From Burkholderiales bacterium (lineage in GTDB: Bacteria; Pseudomonadota; Gammaproteobacteria; Burkholderiales; Burkholderiaceae_C), in the NCBI GenBank assembly GCA_947448955.1, contig CANFPU010000001.1:36342-100341 (forward strand): DNA of 64,000 nt. Reading direction: 5' to 3'. Positions 16,811-25,566 of the stretch are shown piece by piece. Position numbers and translations under genes: made by a program. The notes under the pieces are model-generated. The model worked only from the letters and a program-made list of their open reading frames with translations, did no database searches and was not told where the DNA came from. Numbering within the stretch: position 1 is the first letter of the stretch; each line of letters opens with the position of its first letter.

Positions 16811-16908
16811 CTGTCCTATCGACCTCTTGACCTGAGAGATTCATCCCCTCGCCCATCGGCGGGGGACTTAGCCCTTCGGTGCGTCACCAGGCGGTGACGG
16901 CTCTCCAG
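16811..16908 (-). ncRNA. Glycine riboswitch (gcvT RNA), single aptamer
   Basis: The minus-strand leader of dadA contains the conserved glycine aptamer elements in order: CUGGAGAG (16908-16901), the GCACCGAAGGGCUAAG core, then GAUGAAUCUCUCAGGUCAA, and GGACAG at the end (about 16811). The GGAGAG and CUCUC segments pair as the basal stem. Only one aptamer is recognisable; the common tandem arrangement is not seen in the 108 bases before the start codon. It should control dadA in response to glycine. Confidence 0.9.
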
Positions 16909-17032
16909 ACGGCGATGTTGGTGTGCAGTACGGGACCTGAGCGCCCAATGTAGACGCCGCGTCATAGAAAGTCCAATGCATTATTTTCTCGATTACTATG
17001 ATTTCAAAGCGCAAATTTGAGAGCACCGCACC

Positions 17033-17932
17033 ATGACCCTCGTCCAACTGCGACACCTGATGTCGTTGGCGCAGACGGGCTCGTTCAGCAAATCGGCAGC
17101 CGCCTTGTTTCTGACACAGCCCGCCCTGAGCCGCAGCATCCGCGCCCTCGAGGCCGAACTCGGCCAGCCGCTGTTCGACCGCATCGGCCGCCACAGCGAG
17201 CCCACACCGTTCGGTCGCGACGCCGTGACCCGAGCGCAAGCACTGGTGCTGGCGGCCGATGATTTGCGCGCCAGTGGCCGCCGCGCCGACGACGGCCAGG
17301 AGGGCGAGCTGCGCATCGGCATGGGCTCAGGGCCTGGCGCGCTGCTGATGACACCGTTGCTGATGAAGGCGGCCAAGGACCGGCCCCGGCTGCGCGTGGA
17401 GATCGCGCGCGCCGGCACCGATCTGCTGGTCCAGGCGCTGCGCGAGCGCGCGTTAGACGCGTTGGTCGTCGACGCCCGATCGTTGCGCCCCGCCCCAGAT
17501 CTGAAGACCGAGAAGCTCCACGGCATGCGCGGGGCCTTCATGGTCCGCCGCGGTCACCCCCTCGCGAGGCGACGCGGTGACCTCAGCTTCGACGACCTGC
17601 TGCGTTACCCGATGGCCTCGACGCCGCTGTCAGACGAGGTCGCGCGGAGGCTGGTCGAGCAATATGGGCCGAGCGCCGATCCGAGCCTGTGTGTCACGCT
17701 GCGATGCCAGGAAATCGCCAGCCTGGTCGAGGTCGCGAAGCGAAGCGAGGCGGTGCTGCTGGCGATCCGGGCGGCTGCGCCTGACCTGGTCGAGCTGAAC
17801 GTGCAACCCGCTGTCGCCGCGACAGCCCGCTTCGGCTTGGTGACCTTGGCTCGCCGCACCGAGGCCCCTGGACTCGCGATGGTTCGTGAACTGATGGCGC
17901 AGTTGCTGCTCGACCCCCCGGCTCAGGGCTGA
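17033..17932 (+). CDS. LysR family transcriptional regulator
   Basis: A 299-aa regulator with the LysR helix-turn-helix in the first 60 residues (LRHLMSLAQTGSFSKSAAAL, then QPALSRSIRALEAELG and LFDR) and a periplasmic-binding-protein-like effector domain from about residue 90 (GELRIGMGSGPGALL). It is divergent from dadA, the classical position for a regulator of its neighbour, although dadA also has its own riboswitch. Effector not predictable. Confidence 0.92.
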   Translation: MTLVQLRHLMSLAQTGSFSKSAAALFLTQPALSRSIRALEAELGQPLFDRIGRHSEPTPFGRDAVTRAQALVLAADDLRASGRRADDGQEGELRIGMGSGPGALLMTPLLMKAAKDRPRLRVEIARAGTDLLVQALRERALDALVVDARSLRPAPDLKTEKLHGMRGAFMVRRGHPLARRRGDLSFDDLLRYPMASTPLSDEVARRLVEQYGPSADPSLCVTLRCQEIASLVEVAKRSEAVLLAIRAAAPDLVELNVQPAVAATARFGLVTLARRTEAPGLAMVRELMAQLLLDPPAQG

Positions 17933-18058
17933 CCAGGTCGCAAGCCTGGTCGCCGATCTCTTCGGGGGATCACTCCAGAGAGAAGGCGCACAGGCGGCGC
18001 ACAGGCGTCAGATTCAGCGCGTGTCGAGCCGCGCCTGCGATTCACGATGGGCCTCGCT

Positions 18059-18118
18059 GCAATTGGTGACGCCGCGGCTGGTGACGCCGCAATTGGTGGG
18101 GCCGCAATTGGTGGGGCC
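18059..18118. repeat. 15-base tandem repeat upstream of the MATE exporter
   Basis: Four consecutive units: GCAATTGGTGACGCC, GCGGCTGGTGACGCC, then two identical GCAATTGGTGGGGCC. The array sits between the LysR gene and the MATE start. If translated in the MATE frame it would give an AIGGA-type repeat, which is unlike a protein N-terminus. Confidence 0.9.
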
Positions 18119-18154
18119 GCCGTGATGGCGCCGGCGGTCTCCATGCTAAAATCA

Positions 18155-18166
18155 TTGCATATGCAA
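18155..18166. promoter_or_regulatory. 12-bp perfect palindrome over the MATE start codon
   Basis: TTGCATATGCAA is a perfect inverted repeat whose centre contains the proposed start codon (18161). TAAAAT at 18147-18152 resembles a -10 box and would place transcription start at or within a few bases of the ATG. Possible operator or coincidence. Confidence 0.4.
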
Positions 18167-19597
18167 CAGAAATCACCCTTGATGCCGCCCGCGCACTCGG
18201 GCGCTGCGGATCTCGGCAGGGTCGCAGTCGCTATGCCGCCCCCGCCCTCGACGCCAGCCAATCCGCTGCTCAGCGGACCCATTCTGCCCACGCTGCTGCG
18301 TCTGGCGGTCCCGAATGTGCTGTCCATGACGATGGCGGTGCTGGTGGGCATTGCTGAAACCTATTACATCGGGCTGCTCGGCACCGAACCGCTGGCCGCG
18401 ATGGCGCTGGTGTTTCCGTTCGCGATGCTCACCGGCATGATGTCGGCCGGCGCAATGGGTGGCGGCGTGTCGTCAGCGATCAGCCGCGCACTCGGCGCCG
18501 CCGACGTCGCACGGGCCACCACGCTGGCCCAGCACGCCGCCGTGATCGGCGCCGGCGCCGGCGCGATCTACACCGTCCTGATGCTTCTCGCGGGCCCCTG
18601 GCTCTACCAGTTGCTCGGTGCGCGCGACGCGGTGCTCGGGCGGGCGATCAGTTATGCCAACGTGCTGTTCTGCGGCGCGATCCTGGTCTGGCTGAGCAAC
18701 TGCCTGGCAGCGATCGTGCGTGGCACCGGCAACATGCGCGTGCCCTCGGCCGCCATCCTGGCGAGTTCGGCCCTGCAAATCGTCCTCGGCGGCGCGCTCG
18801 GCCTGGGCCTCGGCCCGATCCCGCGCTTCGGCATGGTGGGTGTGGCGATCGGCCATGTTCTGGCGATGGCCGCGATGGTCGCGTTCCTGTACTGGTATCT
18901 CGCGACCGGACAAGGCCGTCTGACCCTGCGGCTGCGCCAGATGCACCTGCAGTGGCCGATGTTCGCCGACATCCTGAAGGTCGGGGCCTTGGCGTGTCTG
19001 TCGCCGGTGCAATCCGTGCTTGCGGTGCTGATCTTCACCGGGCTGGTCGCCCGCCTCGGGGTCTTGCCACTGGCGGGCTACGGCATCGGCCAACGCCTGG
19101 AGTTCCTGCTGATCCCGATCGCGTTCGGCATCGGCGTGGCGGCGGTGCCGATGGTGGGCATGGCGATCGGCGCAGGGCAAGTCGCCCGCGCGCGAAAAGT
19201 GGCCTGGACGGCTGGCTTGGTGTCGGCCTTCAACCTCGGCATCGTGGGGGCAGTGGTGGCGCTGGCGCCAGACCTGTGGGCCGGGCTTTTCACGTCTGAC
19301 GAAGGGGTGCTGGGGCCGGCGCGGGACTACCTGCGACTGGCCGGTCCGGCATTTCCGATGTTCGGGCTGGGGTTGACGCTGTACTTTGCCTCACAGGGCT
19401 CGGGCAAGGTGTTTGGCCCGGTGCTGGCGTCGACTTTGCGCTTGGTAGTGGTCGCCGTCATCGGCAGCTGGCTGGTGAGCCACAACGCGCCCGCCAGCGA
19501 CTACTTCCTGCTGGTCGCGCTTGCGATGGCAGTCTATGGACTGTCCACGGCGCTGGCCATCAAGGTCACGCCCTGGAGCGCAGCGCCGAAACGCTGA
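18161..19597 (+). CDS. MATE family efflux transporter
   Basis: A twelve-helix multidrug and toxin extrusion transporter of 478 aa, exchanging organic cations or drugs for Na+ or H+. Family features: GPILPTLLRLAVPNVLSM at the first helix, then ETYYIGLLGTEPLAAMALVF, and the second-half counterpart LPLAGYGIGQRLEFLLIPIAFG. The start at 18161 follows a TAAAAT box closely and avoids the upstream 15-base repeat, though the frame is open from 18047. It has its own putative promoter and no obvious operon partner. Confidence 0.9.
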   Translation: MQQKSPLMPPAHSGAADLGRVAVAMPPPPSTPANPLLSGPILPTLLRLAVPNVLSMTMAVLVGIAETYYIGLLGTEPLAAMALVFPFAMLTGMMSAGAMGGGVSSAISRALGAADVARATTLAQHAAVIGAGAGAIYTVLMLLAGPWLYQLLGARDAVLGRAISYANVLFCGAILVWLSNCLAAIVRGTGNMRVPSAAILASSALQIVLGGALGLGLGPIPRFGMVGVAIGHVLAMAAMVAFLYWYLATGQGRLTLRLRQMHLQWPMFADILKVGALACLSPVQSVLAVLIFTGLVARLGVLPLAGYGIGQRLEFLLIPIAFGIGVAAVPMVGMAIGAGQVARARKVAWTAGLVSAFNLGIVGAVVALAPDLWAGLFTSDEGVLGPARDYLRLAGPAFPMFGLGLTLYFASQGSGKVFGPVLASTLRLVVVAVIGSWLVSHNAPASDYFLLVALAMAVYGLSTALAIKVTPWSAAPKR

Positions 19598-19642
19598 GTC
19601 CTGAGGGGCTCGATGCTGGCGCCCCAGCGCGAGCGGGCGTTC

Positions 19643-20149
19643 TCAGCCCGGTCGCCGCGTGCCCTTGGCGCGCGCCATGTACTCAAGCGCCTCGGGCCGT
19701 TCGTGCAGCCAGCCAGCCCAGCGCTTGGCAACTTTGGCGATGCGCTCGGGCTCGACGCCCAACTGAGACATCGCCACGCAGCCGTTGACCGACTCGTGGT
19801 AGCACTCGATCAGGCCGTCGCGAAACACGAAGCGGCTCATGCCGTCGATCAGCACCGGGCGGCCGGCATAGCCTGCCACGGTCGAGGTGAAACTCGACAG
19901 CGACCAGGCATAGCCGGTGTCGCCCAGACAGACCGGGTCGAACATCTCCCAGCGGTAATCGGGCCCAGCGTCTCGGTGGAACACGTTCTGCATCATGTGC
20001 GCGATGTCCTGACGCCCACGGTGCGGGCCGTAGATGTAGTCGTGGTAGACCGCGTCTTCGGTGAAACAGTCCGCAAATGCGGCGCCGTTGCCGGCTTCGG
20101 CGGCGCGGGTGAAGCGGTCTAGCAGTTGGGTGAATTCGGCTTGGTTCAT
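19643..20149 (-). CDS. SnoaL / NTF2-like domain protein
   Basis: A 168-aa protein with the NTF2-like cone fold: N-terminal helix (FTQLLDRFTRAAEAGNGAAF), FTEDAVYHDYIYGPHRG and the beta-sheet strand RFVFRDGLIECYHESVN. These folds serve as small hydrolases, isomerases or ligand-binding proteins. Function here cannot be fixed. The gene is convergent with the MATE exporter. Confidence 0.7.
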   Translation of the reverse strand: MNQAEFTQLLDRFTRAAEAGNGAAFADCFTEDAVYHDYIYGPHRGRQDIAHMMQNVFHRDAGPDYRWEMFDPVCLGDTGYAWSLSSFTSTVAGYAGRPVLIDGMSRFVFRDGLIECYHESVNGCVAMSQLGVEPERIAKVAKRWAGWLHERPEALEYMARAKGTRRPG

Positions 20150-20276
20150 CTTGGGGGTCCTGGTGGCGGGTGGTTGAACGCGATGTCGCGCAGCCTACAC
20201 CAGCGCGTCAACCCCGATTGCCTAAGGTCCGGCCAAGCTGGTAGCCTCGCTCGAACACTTCCACGAGAACCCCCCC

Positions 20277-20843
20277 ATGGCCCGCATCCCCTACTTCGAC
20301 CCTGCCCTCGCCACCGACCGCGCCGCCAAGGCCTATGCCAAGCTGCCCGACCTCAACATCTTTCGGATGATGGGGCATTCGGGTGACCTGCTGGCCGGGT
20401 TCAGCCGCTTCGGCGGCTACTTGCTCAACCTCACCAGCCTCGACCCGGTGCTGCGCGAGATTGCCATCGTCCGAGTGGGTGTGCTGTCAAAGGCCAGCTA
20501 CGAGGTGTTCCAGCATGAGGCGATCTCCAGGCGCCTGGGCATGTCCGAGGCGCTGATCCAGGCGATCCACGAAGGCCCGGACGCGACCGTGTTCGACGAA
20601 CGCCAAAAACTCGTGATGCGGTTTACCGATGACGTGGTCCTGAACGTTCGGGCCAGCGACGCAACGTTTCTGCCCGCGCGCGATGCGCTCGGCGACAAGG
20701 CGCTGCAAGAGCTGACGGTGGTCATCGGCTTCTACATGCTGGTCTCGCGCTTTCTCGAAACTTTCGACGTCGACATCGACGAGGGCGACCTGCCCAGCGT
20801 CAAGGTGTCGGGCGATCCATCGACGCCGGCGCTGAGCCGCTGA
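20277..20843 (+). CDS. Carboxymuconolactone decarboxylase / AhpD-like protein
   Basis: A 188-aa helical protein of the CMD/AhpD fold, with the family pattern LREIAIVRVGVLSKASYEVFQHEAISRRLGMS. The AhpD redox pair CXXC preceding the histidine is absent (the positions read SKASYEVFQH), so it is not a thiol peroxidase partner; it is closer to CMD-like proteins found beside catabolic genes. A spaced upstream sequence (CGAGAACCCCCCC) gives no clear ribosome site, but the ATG at 20277 begins the conserved part. Confidence 0.8.
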   Translation: MARIPYFDPALATDRAAKAYAKLPDLNIFRMMGHSGDLLAGFSRFGGYLLNLTSLDPVLREIAIVRVGVLSKASYEVFQHEAISRRLGMSEALIQAIHEGPDATVFDERQKLVMRFTDDVVLNVRASDATFLPARDALGDKALQELTVVIGFYMLVSRFLETFDVDIDEGDLPSVKVSGDPSTPALSR

Positions 20844-20900
20844 GCCGCTGAGCCGCTGGGCTGAACCGGTCCGATTCGGTCGCTGCGCTGAGCGGCCGCG

Positions 20901-21887
20901 TCAATCGGGCTTGATCTTCGCGCGCGCGATCACCGGTTTCCAGCGCTGCTGCTCGGCTTCGATGAAGCGGGCAAACTCTGCGCTCGTGCCCCCGATCACC
21001 AGCGCGGCTTCGCTCTCCAGCAACTTCACGGCAGCGGGCTCGCGCACCGCCTTGGCCGCCGCTGCGGCAAGCTTGTCGGCATGGGCCTGGGGCAGCGAGG
21101 CCGGTGCCAGCATGCCGTACCACTGGGTCATCTCGAAACCGGGGAAGCCCTGCTCGGCAACGGTCGGCACCTCGGGCAGTTGAGGCAGGCGCTGGGCGCT
21201 GCCGGTGGCAATGCAGCGCAGCTTGCCGGCCTTGATGAACTGCATCACCGCGGGCGCGCCGACTGCCGCCGCATCGAGACGACCGCCCATCAAGTCGGTC
21301 AACTGAGGACCCGTCCCGCGGTAAGGCACATGCAGCATGAAGGTGCTGCTGGCCATCTTCAGGTACTCGACGGCCAAGTGGCCGGCGCTGCCGTTGCCTG
21401 CCGAACCGTAGTTCAGGTGGCCAGGTCTGGCCCGCGCCAGCGCGAGGAATTCCGACAGGTTCCTGGCTGGCAGGTCGGGCCGCACCACGTACAGGCTGGG
21501 CACCTTGGACAGCAGCGAGATCGGCCTGAAATCCTTGGCCAGGTCATAGGGCAGCTTGTCGAAGATAAACGGATTGACCGCCAAGGTACCGATATGACCC
21601 AGGATCAACGTGTGTTGGTCGTCAGCGCGCGCGACCTCGCCCATCGCGACGTTGCCGGCACCCCCGGGCTTGTTGTCGACGAACACGCTTTGGCCCAGCA
21701 GCTTGGCCAGCTCGGCCGCGGTGGCGCGCGCCACAATCTCCGAGCTACCGCCGGGCGCAAACGGCACCACAAAGCGGATCGCCTTGTTCGGCCACAGGGC
21801 TTCAGCCCGAACCGGAAACAGGCTGGCCGCAGCAGTGGCGCTTGCCAGGCCAATGACCTGGCGGCGGTTACATCGGTCGCTTGTCAT
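20901..21887 (-). CDS. Bug family (TctC-like) solute-binding protein
   Basis: Periplasmic receptor of the tripartite tricarboxylate transporter family, 328 aa from the ATG at 21887. The start CNRRQVIGLASATAAASLFP looks like a twin-arginine-type or Sec signal. The mature part shows the Bug signatures IRFVVPFAPGGSSEIVAR, VFVDNKPGGAGNVAMGEV and PYDLAKDFRPISLL. No TctA/TctB partner lies next to it, as is common for the expanded Bug family of Burkholderiales. It follows the M20 peptidase on the same strand; an alternative start at 21923 would overlap that gene. Confidence 0.9.
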   Translation of the reverse strand: MTSDRCNRRQVIGLASATAAASLFPVRAEALWPNKAIRFVVPFAPGGSSEIVARATAAELAKLLGQSVFVDNKPGGAGNVAMGEVARADDQHTLILGHIGTLAVNPFIFDKLPYDLAKDFRPISLLSKVPSLYVVRPDLPARNLSEFLALARARPGHLNYGSAGNGSAGHLAVEYLKMASSTFMLHVPYRGTGPQLTDLMGGRLDAAAVGAPAVMQFIKAGKLRCIATGSAQRLPQLPEVPTVAEQGFPGFEMTQWYGMLAPASLPQAHADKLAAAAAKAVREPAAVKLLESEAALVIGGTSAEFARFIEAEQQRWKPVIARAKIKPD

Positions 21888-21916
21888 CAAGTCCGAACGG
21901 TGCGCATCTTGACGCG

Positions 21917-23221
21917 TTACCAAACCAGCACACCGCTGCCGACGTCCATCACCATGCGCGTGGCGAGGTAGAGCCGTGAGGAAATGGACGGGATGAAGAT
22001 GTACTCGTTGTCGTTGGAATGCGCGCCGTAACCGCGCAGGCCGAAACTCTCGAGCACGCCACCACGGGGCTTGAGGCCGGCGAAAGCCGCGTCGGTGCCG
22101 CCGCCTGAAGCGCGGTCGCGCACCCCGATGCTCTGGCCGATCTCTGTGAAGATCGTCTGCGCATGTCGCGCCAGCACGCGCGACACGTCATTGGCCTGGA
22201 AAGCGGGCCGACTGCGGTAGAAGCTCAGCTCGATCTTGGTGTCGGGAATCAGCTTGTCTTGGATCGACGCCCGCAAGGACTTTTCCATCAAGTCCAGGTC
22301 CTCGTTGGTCAGCGACCGCACATCGGCCACCGCGTTGGCCGATGCCGGGATCACGTTGCGCGTCTGGCCTGAGCTTGCCACGGTCCAGTTGATGTGCAGG
22401 CCCTTGGCCGGGTCGCCAAATTGGCGGCTTTTGAGGATCTGGTGCGACATCTCGTAGAGCGCGTTGCGACCGGCCTCGGGGTTGGCGCCGGCGTGCGAGG
22501 CCTTGCCAGTGATGTTCATCTCGACGATGGCAATGCTGCTGGTGGCCAGCCGAACGAAATCCTGCTCAAAGCCCCCGCCTTCGAACGACAGCACCGCGTC
22601 GTAAGCGCCTCCTTGCTGGGTGATGAATGCGGCTGAGCCGGCCGAGCCGATCTCCTCGTCGGCGTTGATCAGCACCGCGAGCTCGGCGTAATCCTTGAAA
22701 CCCATCTCGTCGAGCAGCTTGACCGTGTGCAGCACCAGCGCGACGCCGCCCTTGTCGTCCGAAATGCCCAGGCCGTAAGCCTTGTCGCCATCGATGCGGA
22801 AGGGTTGCTTCGCGCCCATGCCGCGCGGGTACACGGTGTCCATGTGGGCGATCAACAGCACCTTGCGCTTGCCGGTCCCGGTTTTCGTCGCGTAGACCAT
22901 CGCGCCCAACTTGGCACCCTTGAGCTGCGGGTGAAAGTCCGGCGCCTGGGTCGGCAGCAACTGGGTGTTCATGCCCGCCGCACGCAGTCTGCCAGCGATC
23001 AGCTCGGCGATCTGCGCCAGCCCTTCCAGATCTCGGCTGCCAGACTCAATGTCGACCAAGGACTTGAGCGTGGCGAGCACCGGCTGCACCTGCGCAGCGA
23101 CCAAGGTCTGCACCGCCTGCGGCGTGGGGGATTGGGCATGGCTGATCCCACTGGCCGCGGCCGCGGCGCAGAGCAGCAGCCATCGAATCGATGCTGCCAG
23201 CGGGTGGTGGTGCTTGTTCAT
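21917..23221 (-). CDS. Secreted M20 family metallopeptidase (glutamate carboxypeptidase-like)
   Basis: Zinc exopeptidase of 434 aa with an N-terminal signal peptide ending ISHAQS. M20 zinc-site motifs are visible: LLIAHMDTVYPRG, GLGISDDKGGVAL with the bridging aspartate, NADEEIGSAGS with the catalytic glutamate, and a final histidine in YGAHSNDNEY. The arrangement is that of carboxypeptidase G2-type enzymes that remove C-terminal glutamate from folates or peptides. Probably periplasmic. The Bug receptor follows at once, hinting at uptake of the released acid (inference). Confidence 0.9.
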   Translation of the reverse strand: MNKHHHPLAASIRWLLLCAAAAASGISHAQSPTPQAVQTLVAAQVQPVLATLKSLVDIESGSRDLEGLAQIAELIAGRLRAAGMNTQLLPTQAPDFHPQLKGAKLGAMVYATKTGTGKRKVLLIAHMDTVYPRGMGAKQPFRIDGDKAYGLGISDDKGGVALVLHTVKLLDEMGFKDYAELAVLINADEEIGSAGSAAFITQQGGAYDAVLSFEGGGFEQDFVRLATSSIAIVEMNITGKASHAGANPEAGRNALYEMSHQILKSRQFGDPAKGLHINWTVASSGQTRNVIPASANAVADVRSLTNEDLDLMEKSLRASIQDKLIPDTKIELSFYRSRPAFQANDVSRVLARHAQTIFTEIGQSIGVRDRASGGGTDAAFAGLKPRGGVLESFGLRGYGAHSNDNEYIFIPSISSRLYLATRMVMDVGSGVLVW

Positions 23222-23312
23222 GGGTCGAGTGGGTTAGAAGTTTGAAGCCTGTCGGGACAGGCCGGGGCTGGCGTCACGTCGGGCACAGCGGGCAAAGCCA
23301 TTCGGGCGACGC

Positions 23313-24026
23313 TCAGCCCTGCAGGCCTGCAAAGACATGCTGGACGTCTTCGTTGGCGTCGAGCGCCGCCAGAAAAGACTCGACCTCTTCGAGTTGTTCG
23401 GCACTCAAGGTGTCGGATTTGACTGGATTTTTGGGCTTGTAGCCCAGTCTCGCCGACAGCACCGTGAAGCCTTGGGCTGGCAGCGCGCGGCTGACCAGGT
23501 CGAGGTCGGCGGGATCGGTCAGGAACAGCGTCATGCCCTCCGCATCCGCCGGCTCGAAATCCTGCGCACCCGCTTCGATGGCGGCAAGCTCGGGGTCGGC
23601 ACCTTTGGCGGCGGGTTCGGCTTCGATCATGCCCAGGTGTTCGAAATCCCAGGCCACCGCACCCGAACTGCCGAGCTGGCCTTTGCGGAACAACACCCGC
23701 ATCTCGGAAGCCGCGCGGTTGACGTTGTCGGTCAAGCACTCCACCATCACCGGCACATGGTGCGGCGCAAAGCCTTCGTACAGCGCGTGCTCGAAGTGCA
23801 CCGCTTCACCGCTGAGCCCGGCGCCCTTCTTGATCGCGCGGTCCAGCGTTTCCTTGGGCATCGACACCTTGCGCGCCTGCTCGACCACCAGCCGCAAGCG
23901 CGAGTTCGCCGCCGGGTCGGCGCCGTGTCGCGCCGCGATCATGATGTCCTTGGCCAGCTTGCCAAACAACCTGCCTTTGGCATTCGCGGCAAGGTCTTTG
24001 TGCTTGGCTTTCCACTGTGCGCCCAT
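23313..24026 (-). CDS. YebC/PmpR family protein
   Basis: A 237-aa YebC-family protein, beginning [20 protein letters not shown] and containing [22 protein letters not shown] and [19 protein letters not shown], the family hallmarks. YebC proteins have been described as DNA-binding regulators, and more recently as relieving ribosome stalling. The KAKHKD start (rather than SKWANIKHRK) resembles the YeeN/second subgroup. Stands alone between two transport-related gene groups. Confidence 0.92.
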   Translation of the reverse strand: MGAQWKAKHKDLAANAKGRLFGKLAKDIMIAARHGADPAANSRLRLVVEQARKVSMPKETLDRAIKKGAGLSGEAVHFEHALYEGFAPHHVPVMVECLTDNVNRAASEMRVLFRKGQLGSSGAVAWDFEHLGMIEAEPAAKGADPELAAIEAGAQDFEPADAEGMTLFLTDPADLDLVSRALPAQGFTVLSARLGYKPKNPVKSDTLSAEQLEEVESFLAALDANEDVQHVFAGLQG

Positions 24027-24166
24027 GTCTGCATTTCCCTGAAGTTGCCCGGATCAAGACCTCAAGGTCTGATCCCGGCGGGTGAAGGTCTGCGCAGGCT
24101 TCTGGGGCACATGGCGCTTGAGCGGGCAATTTTAGGTCCCGCCTCGACCGCCCAAGCGAGCGCCGG

Positions 24167-25378
24167 CTATTTCGCGCTGGCGCGGATCGGCTCGCCGAAA
24201 ATCACCCAACGCTTGCCGTCGAAGCGCGCGGTGCGGAAAGTCGAGAAGGTCGAATAGTCGTCAGGCGTCACGGTCACCGTCACGCCGGGCAGCAGCAGGC
24301 TGAACGGCTGGTTCTTGATGTTGGTGGCTTGCTTCAACACGTTTTCGCGCGTCAGGTCGTCGCCGCAATTTTTCAGGATCAGCTCGATCATCTGGGCCGA
24401 CACATAGCCCAGCACGACCGACGAATCGGCCAGGTTGCCTTCGGGGTGCCATTGCTTCATGAAGGCAAGGAACTCCTTCATGCCGGGGTCGTTGTCCCAG
24501 CTCGGGTCGCCGACAAGCTTGAGCGCCATCGCGGTGATCAGACCGACACCGTTCTGCAGACCGGCCGGTTCCAGCACCGAGGCTTGCGAACTTGAAACCG
24601 AGACAATGTAGAAATTGGGCTTCCAGCCCAGGTCAGCGACCTTGCGGATCACCATCGCGCCGAACTTGGGCGTGGCCATCGTGAACAGCGTGTCTGCGCC
24701 AGTGTTCTTCAGGTCGATGACCTGCGAGTCGATGGTCGGGTCGGTGACCTCGTAAGTCACTTCCTTGGTGATCTGGCTGACTTTCGCGCCCAGACCCATT
24801 TTGAAGCCCTTGACGTAGTCGCGGCCGGCATCGTCGTTCTGCGAAATGATCGCGATCTTCGCGTTCGGGAAGTTCTGCACCAAGTGCTTGGCGTAGATCA
24901 TGCCTTCCTCGATGTAGGGCGGGAAGAAAGGCGTGGACCAAGGGTGGTTCTTGGGGTCGTTCCACTTTGACGCGCCCGAAGAGATCAGCAGCTGCGGCAC
25001 CTTCTTCTGGTTCAGGTACTTGTGGGTGGCGCTGTTGGTCGGCGTGCCGAGCGGATTCATGATCGCCAGCACTTCGTCTTGCTCGACCATCCGACGGGTC
25101 TGCTCGATCGTCTTGGGCGGGCTGTAGGCGTCGTCGAGCGACAGCAGGTTGATCTTGCGACCGTTGATGCCGCCCTTGGCATTGAGCATCTTGAAGTAAG
25201 CCAGCGTGGCCCGGCCTTGCGACCCGTAGGCCGACGCCGGACCGCTGTAAGGCATGGTCTGCCCGATCTTGATCTCGGTGTCGGTGACGCCGGGGCCGTA
25301 TTTCTTCTGCGCGTATGCCGCCTGCAGGGTGGCAGCGGCAACGAGCATGCCGACGGCAAATTTCAAGACTTGCTTCAT
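24167..25378 (-). CDS. Branched-chain amino acid-type ABC transporter substrate-binding protein
   Basis: Periplasmic binding protein of the Leu/Ile/Val (type I, LivJ) family, 403 aa. The signal peptide is MKQVLKFAVGMLVAAATLQA and cleavage is likely near AYAQ. The mature protein starts VTDTEIKIGQTMPYSGPASA and has GGINGRKINLLSLDDAYSP, then PLGTPTNSATHKYLNQKKVP. The start at 25378 has GGAG upstream. No permease is adjacent on this strand; it may share the Liv permeases encoded divergently at 30-33 kb or elsewhere. Ligand unknown, possibly an aromatic or organic acid. Confidence 0.9.
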   Translation of the reverse strand: MKQVLKFAVGMLVAAATLQAAYAQKKYGPGVTDTEIKIGQTMPYSGPASAYGSQGRATLAYFKMLNAKGGINGRKINLLSLDDAYSPPKTIEQTRRMVEQDEVLAIMNPLGTPTNSATHKYLNQKKVPQLLISSGASKWNDPKNHPWSTPFFPPYIEEGMIYAKHLVQNFPNAKIAIISQNDDAGRDYVKGFKMGLGAKVSQITKEVTYEVTDPTIDSQVIDLKNTGADTLFTMATPKFGAMVIRKVADLGWKPNFYIVSVSSSQASVLEPAGLQNGVGLITAMALKLVGDPSWDNDPGMKEFLAFMKQWHPEGNLADSSVVLGYVSAQMIELILKNCGDDLTRENVLKQATNIKNQPFSLLLPGVTVTVTPDDYSTFSTFRTARFDGKRWVIFGEPIRASAK

Positions 25379-25566
25379 AAGAGTGTCTCCACTTGGGTCT
25401 GTTTTCGGGTGCGGATCGAAACCCCGCGCGCCGACGCGACGCAGCGGCAACGCGGACTCTCTCGGATCATCGTAGCGCCCGTTCACAAGCCGGGGATGGC
25501 GCCAAGGTGACTGGCCAGGGCAGTGACGCAGGGGTCACCGCCGGAGGGATGCGACCGAACCCAGCC

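Noticed and set aside
18047..18160. Upstream extension of the MATE transporter
   Set aside because: The extension only encodes the 15-base repeat (AIGGA-type) and overlaps a promoter-like box; the ATG at 18161 gives a normal MATE length.
20832..20857. Triple GAGCCGCT repeat at the end of the CMD-like gene
   Set aside because: Very short, overlaps the stop codon and its surroundings; probably simple slippage with no further sign of function.
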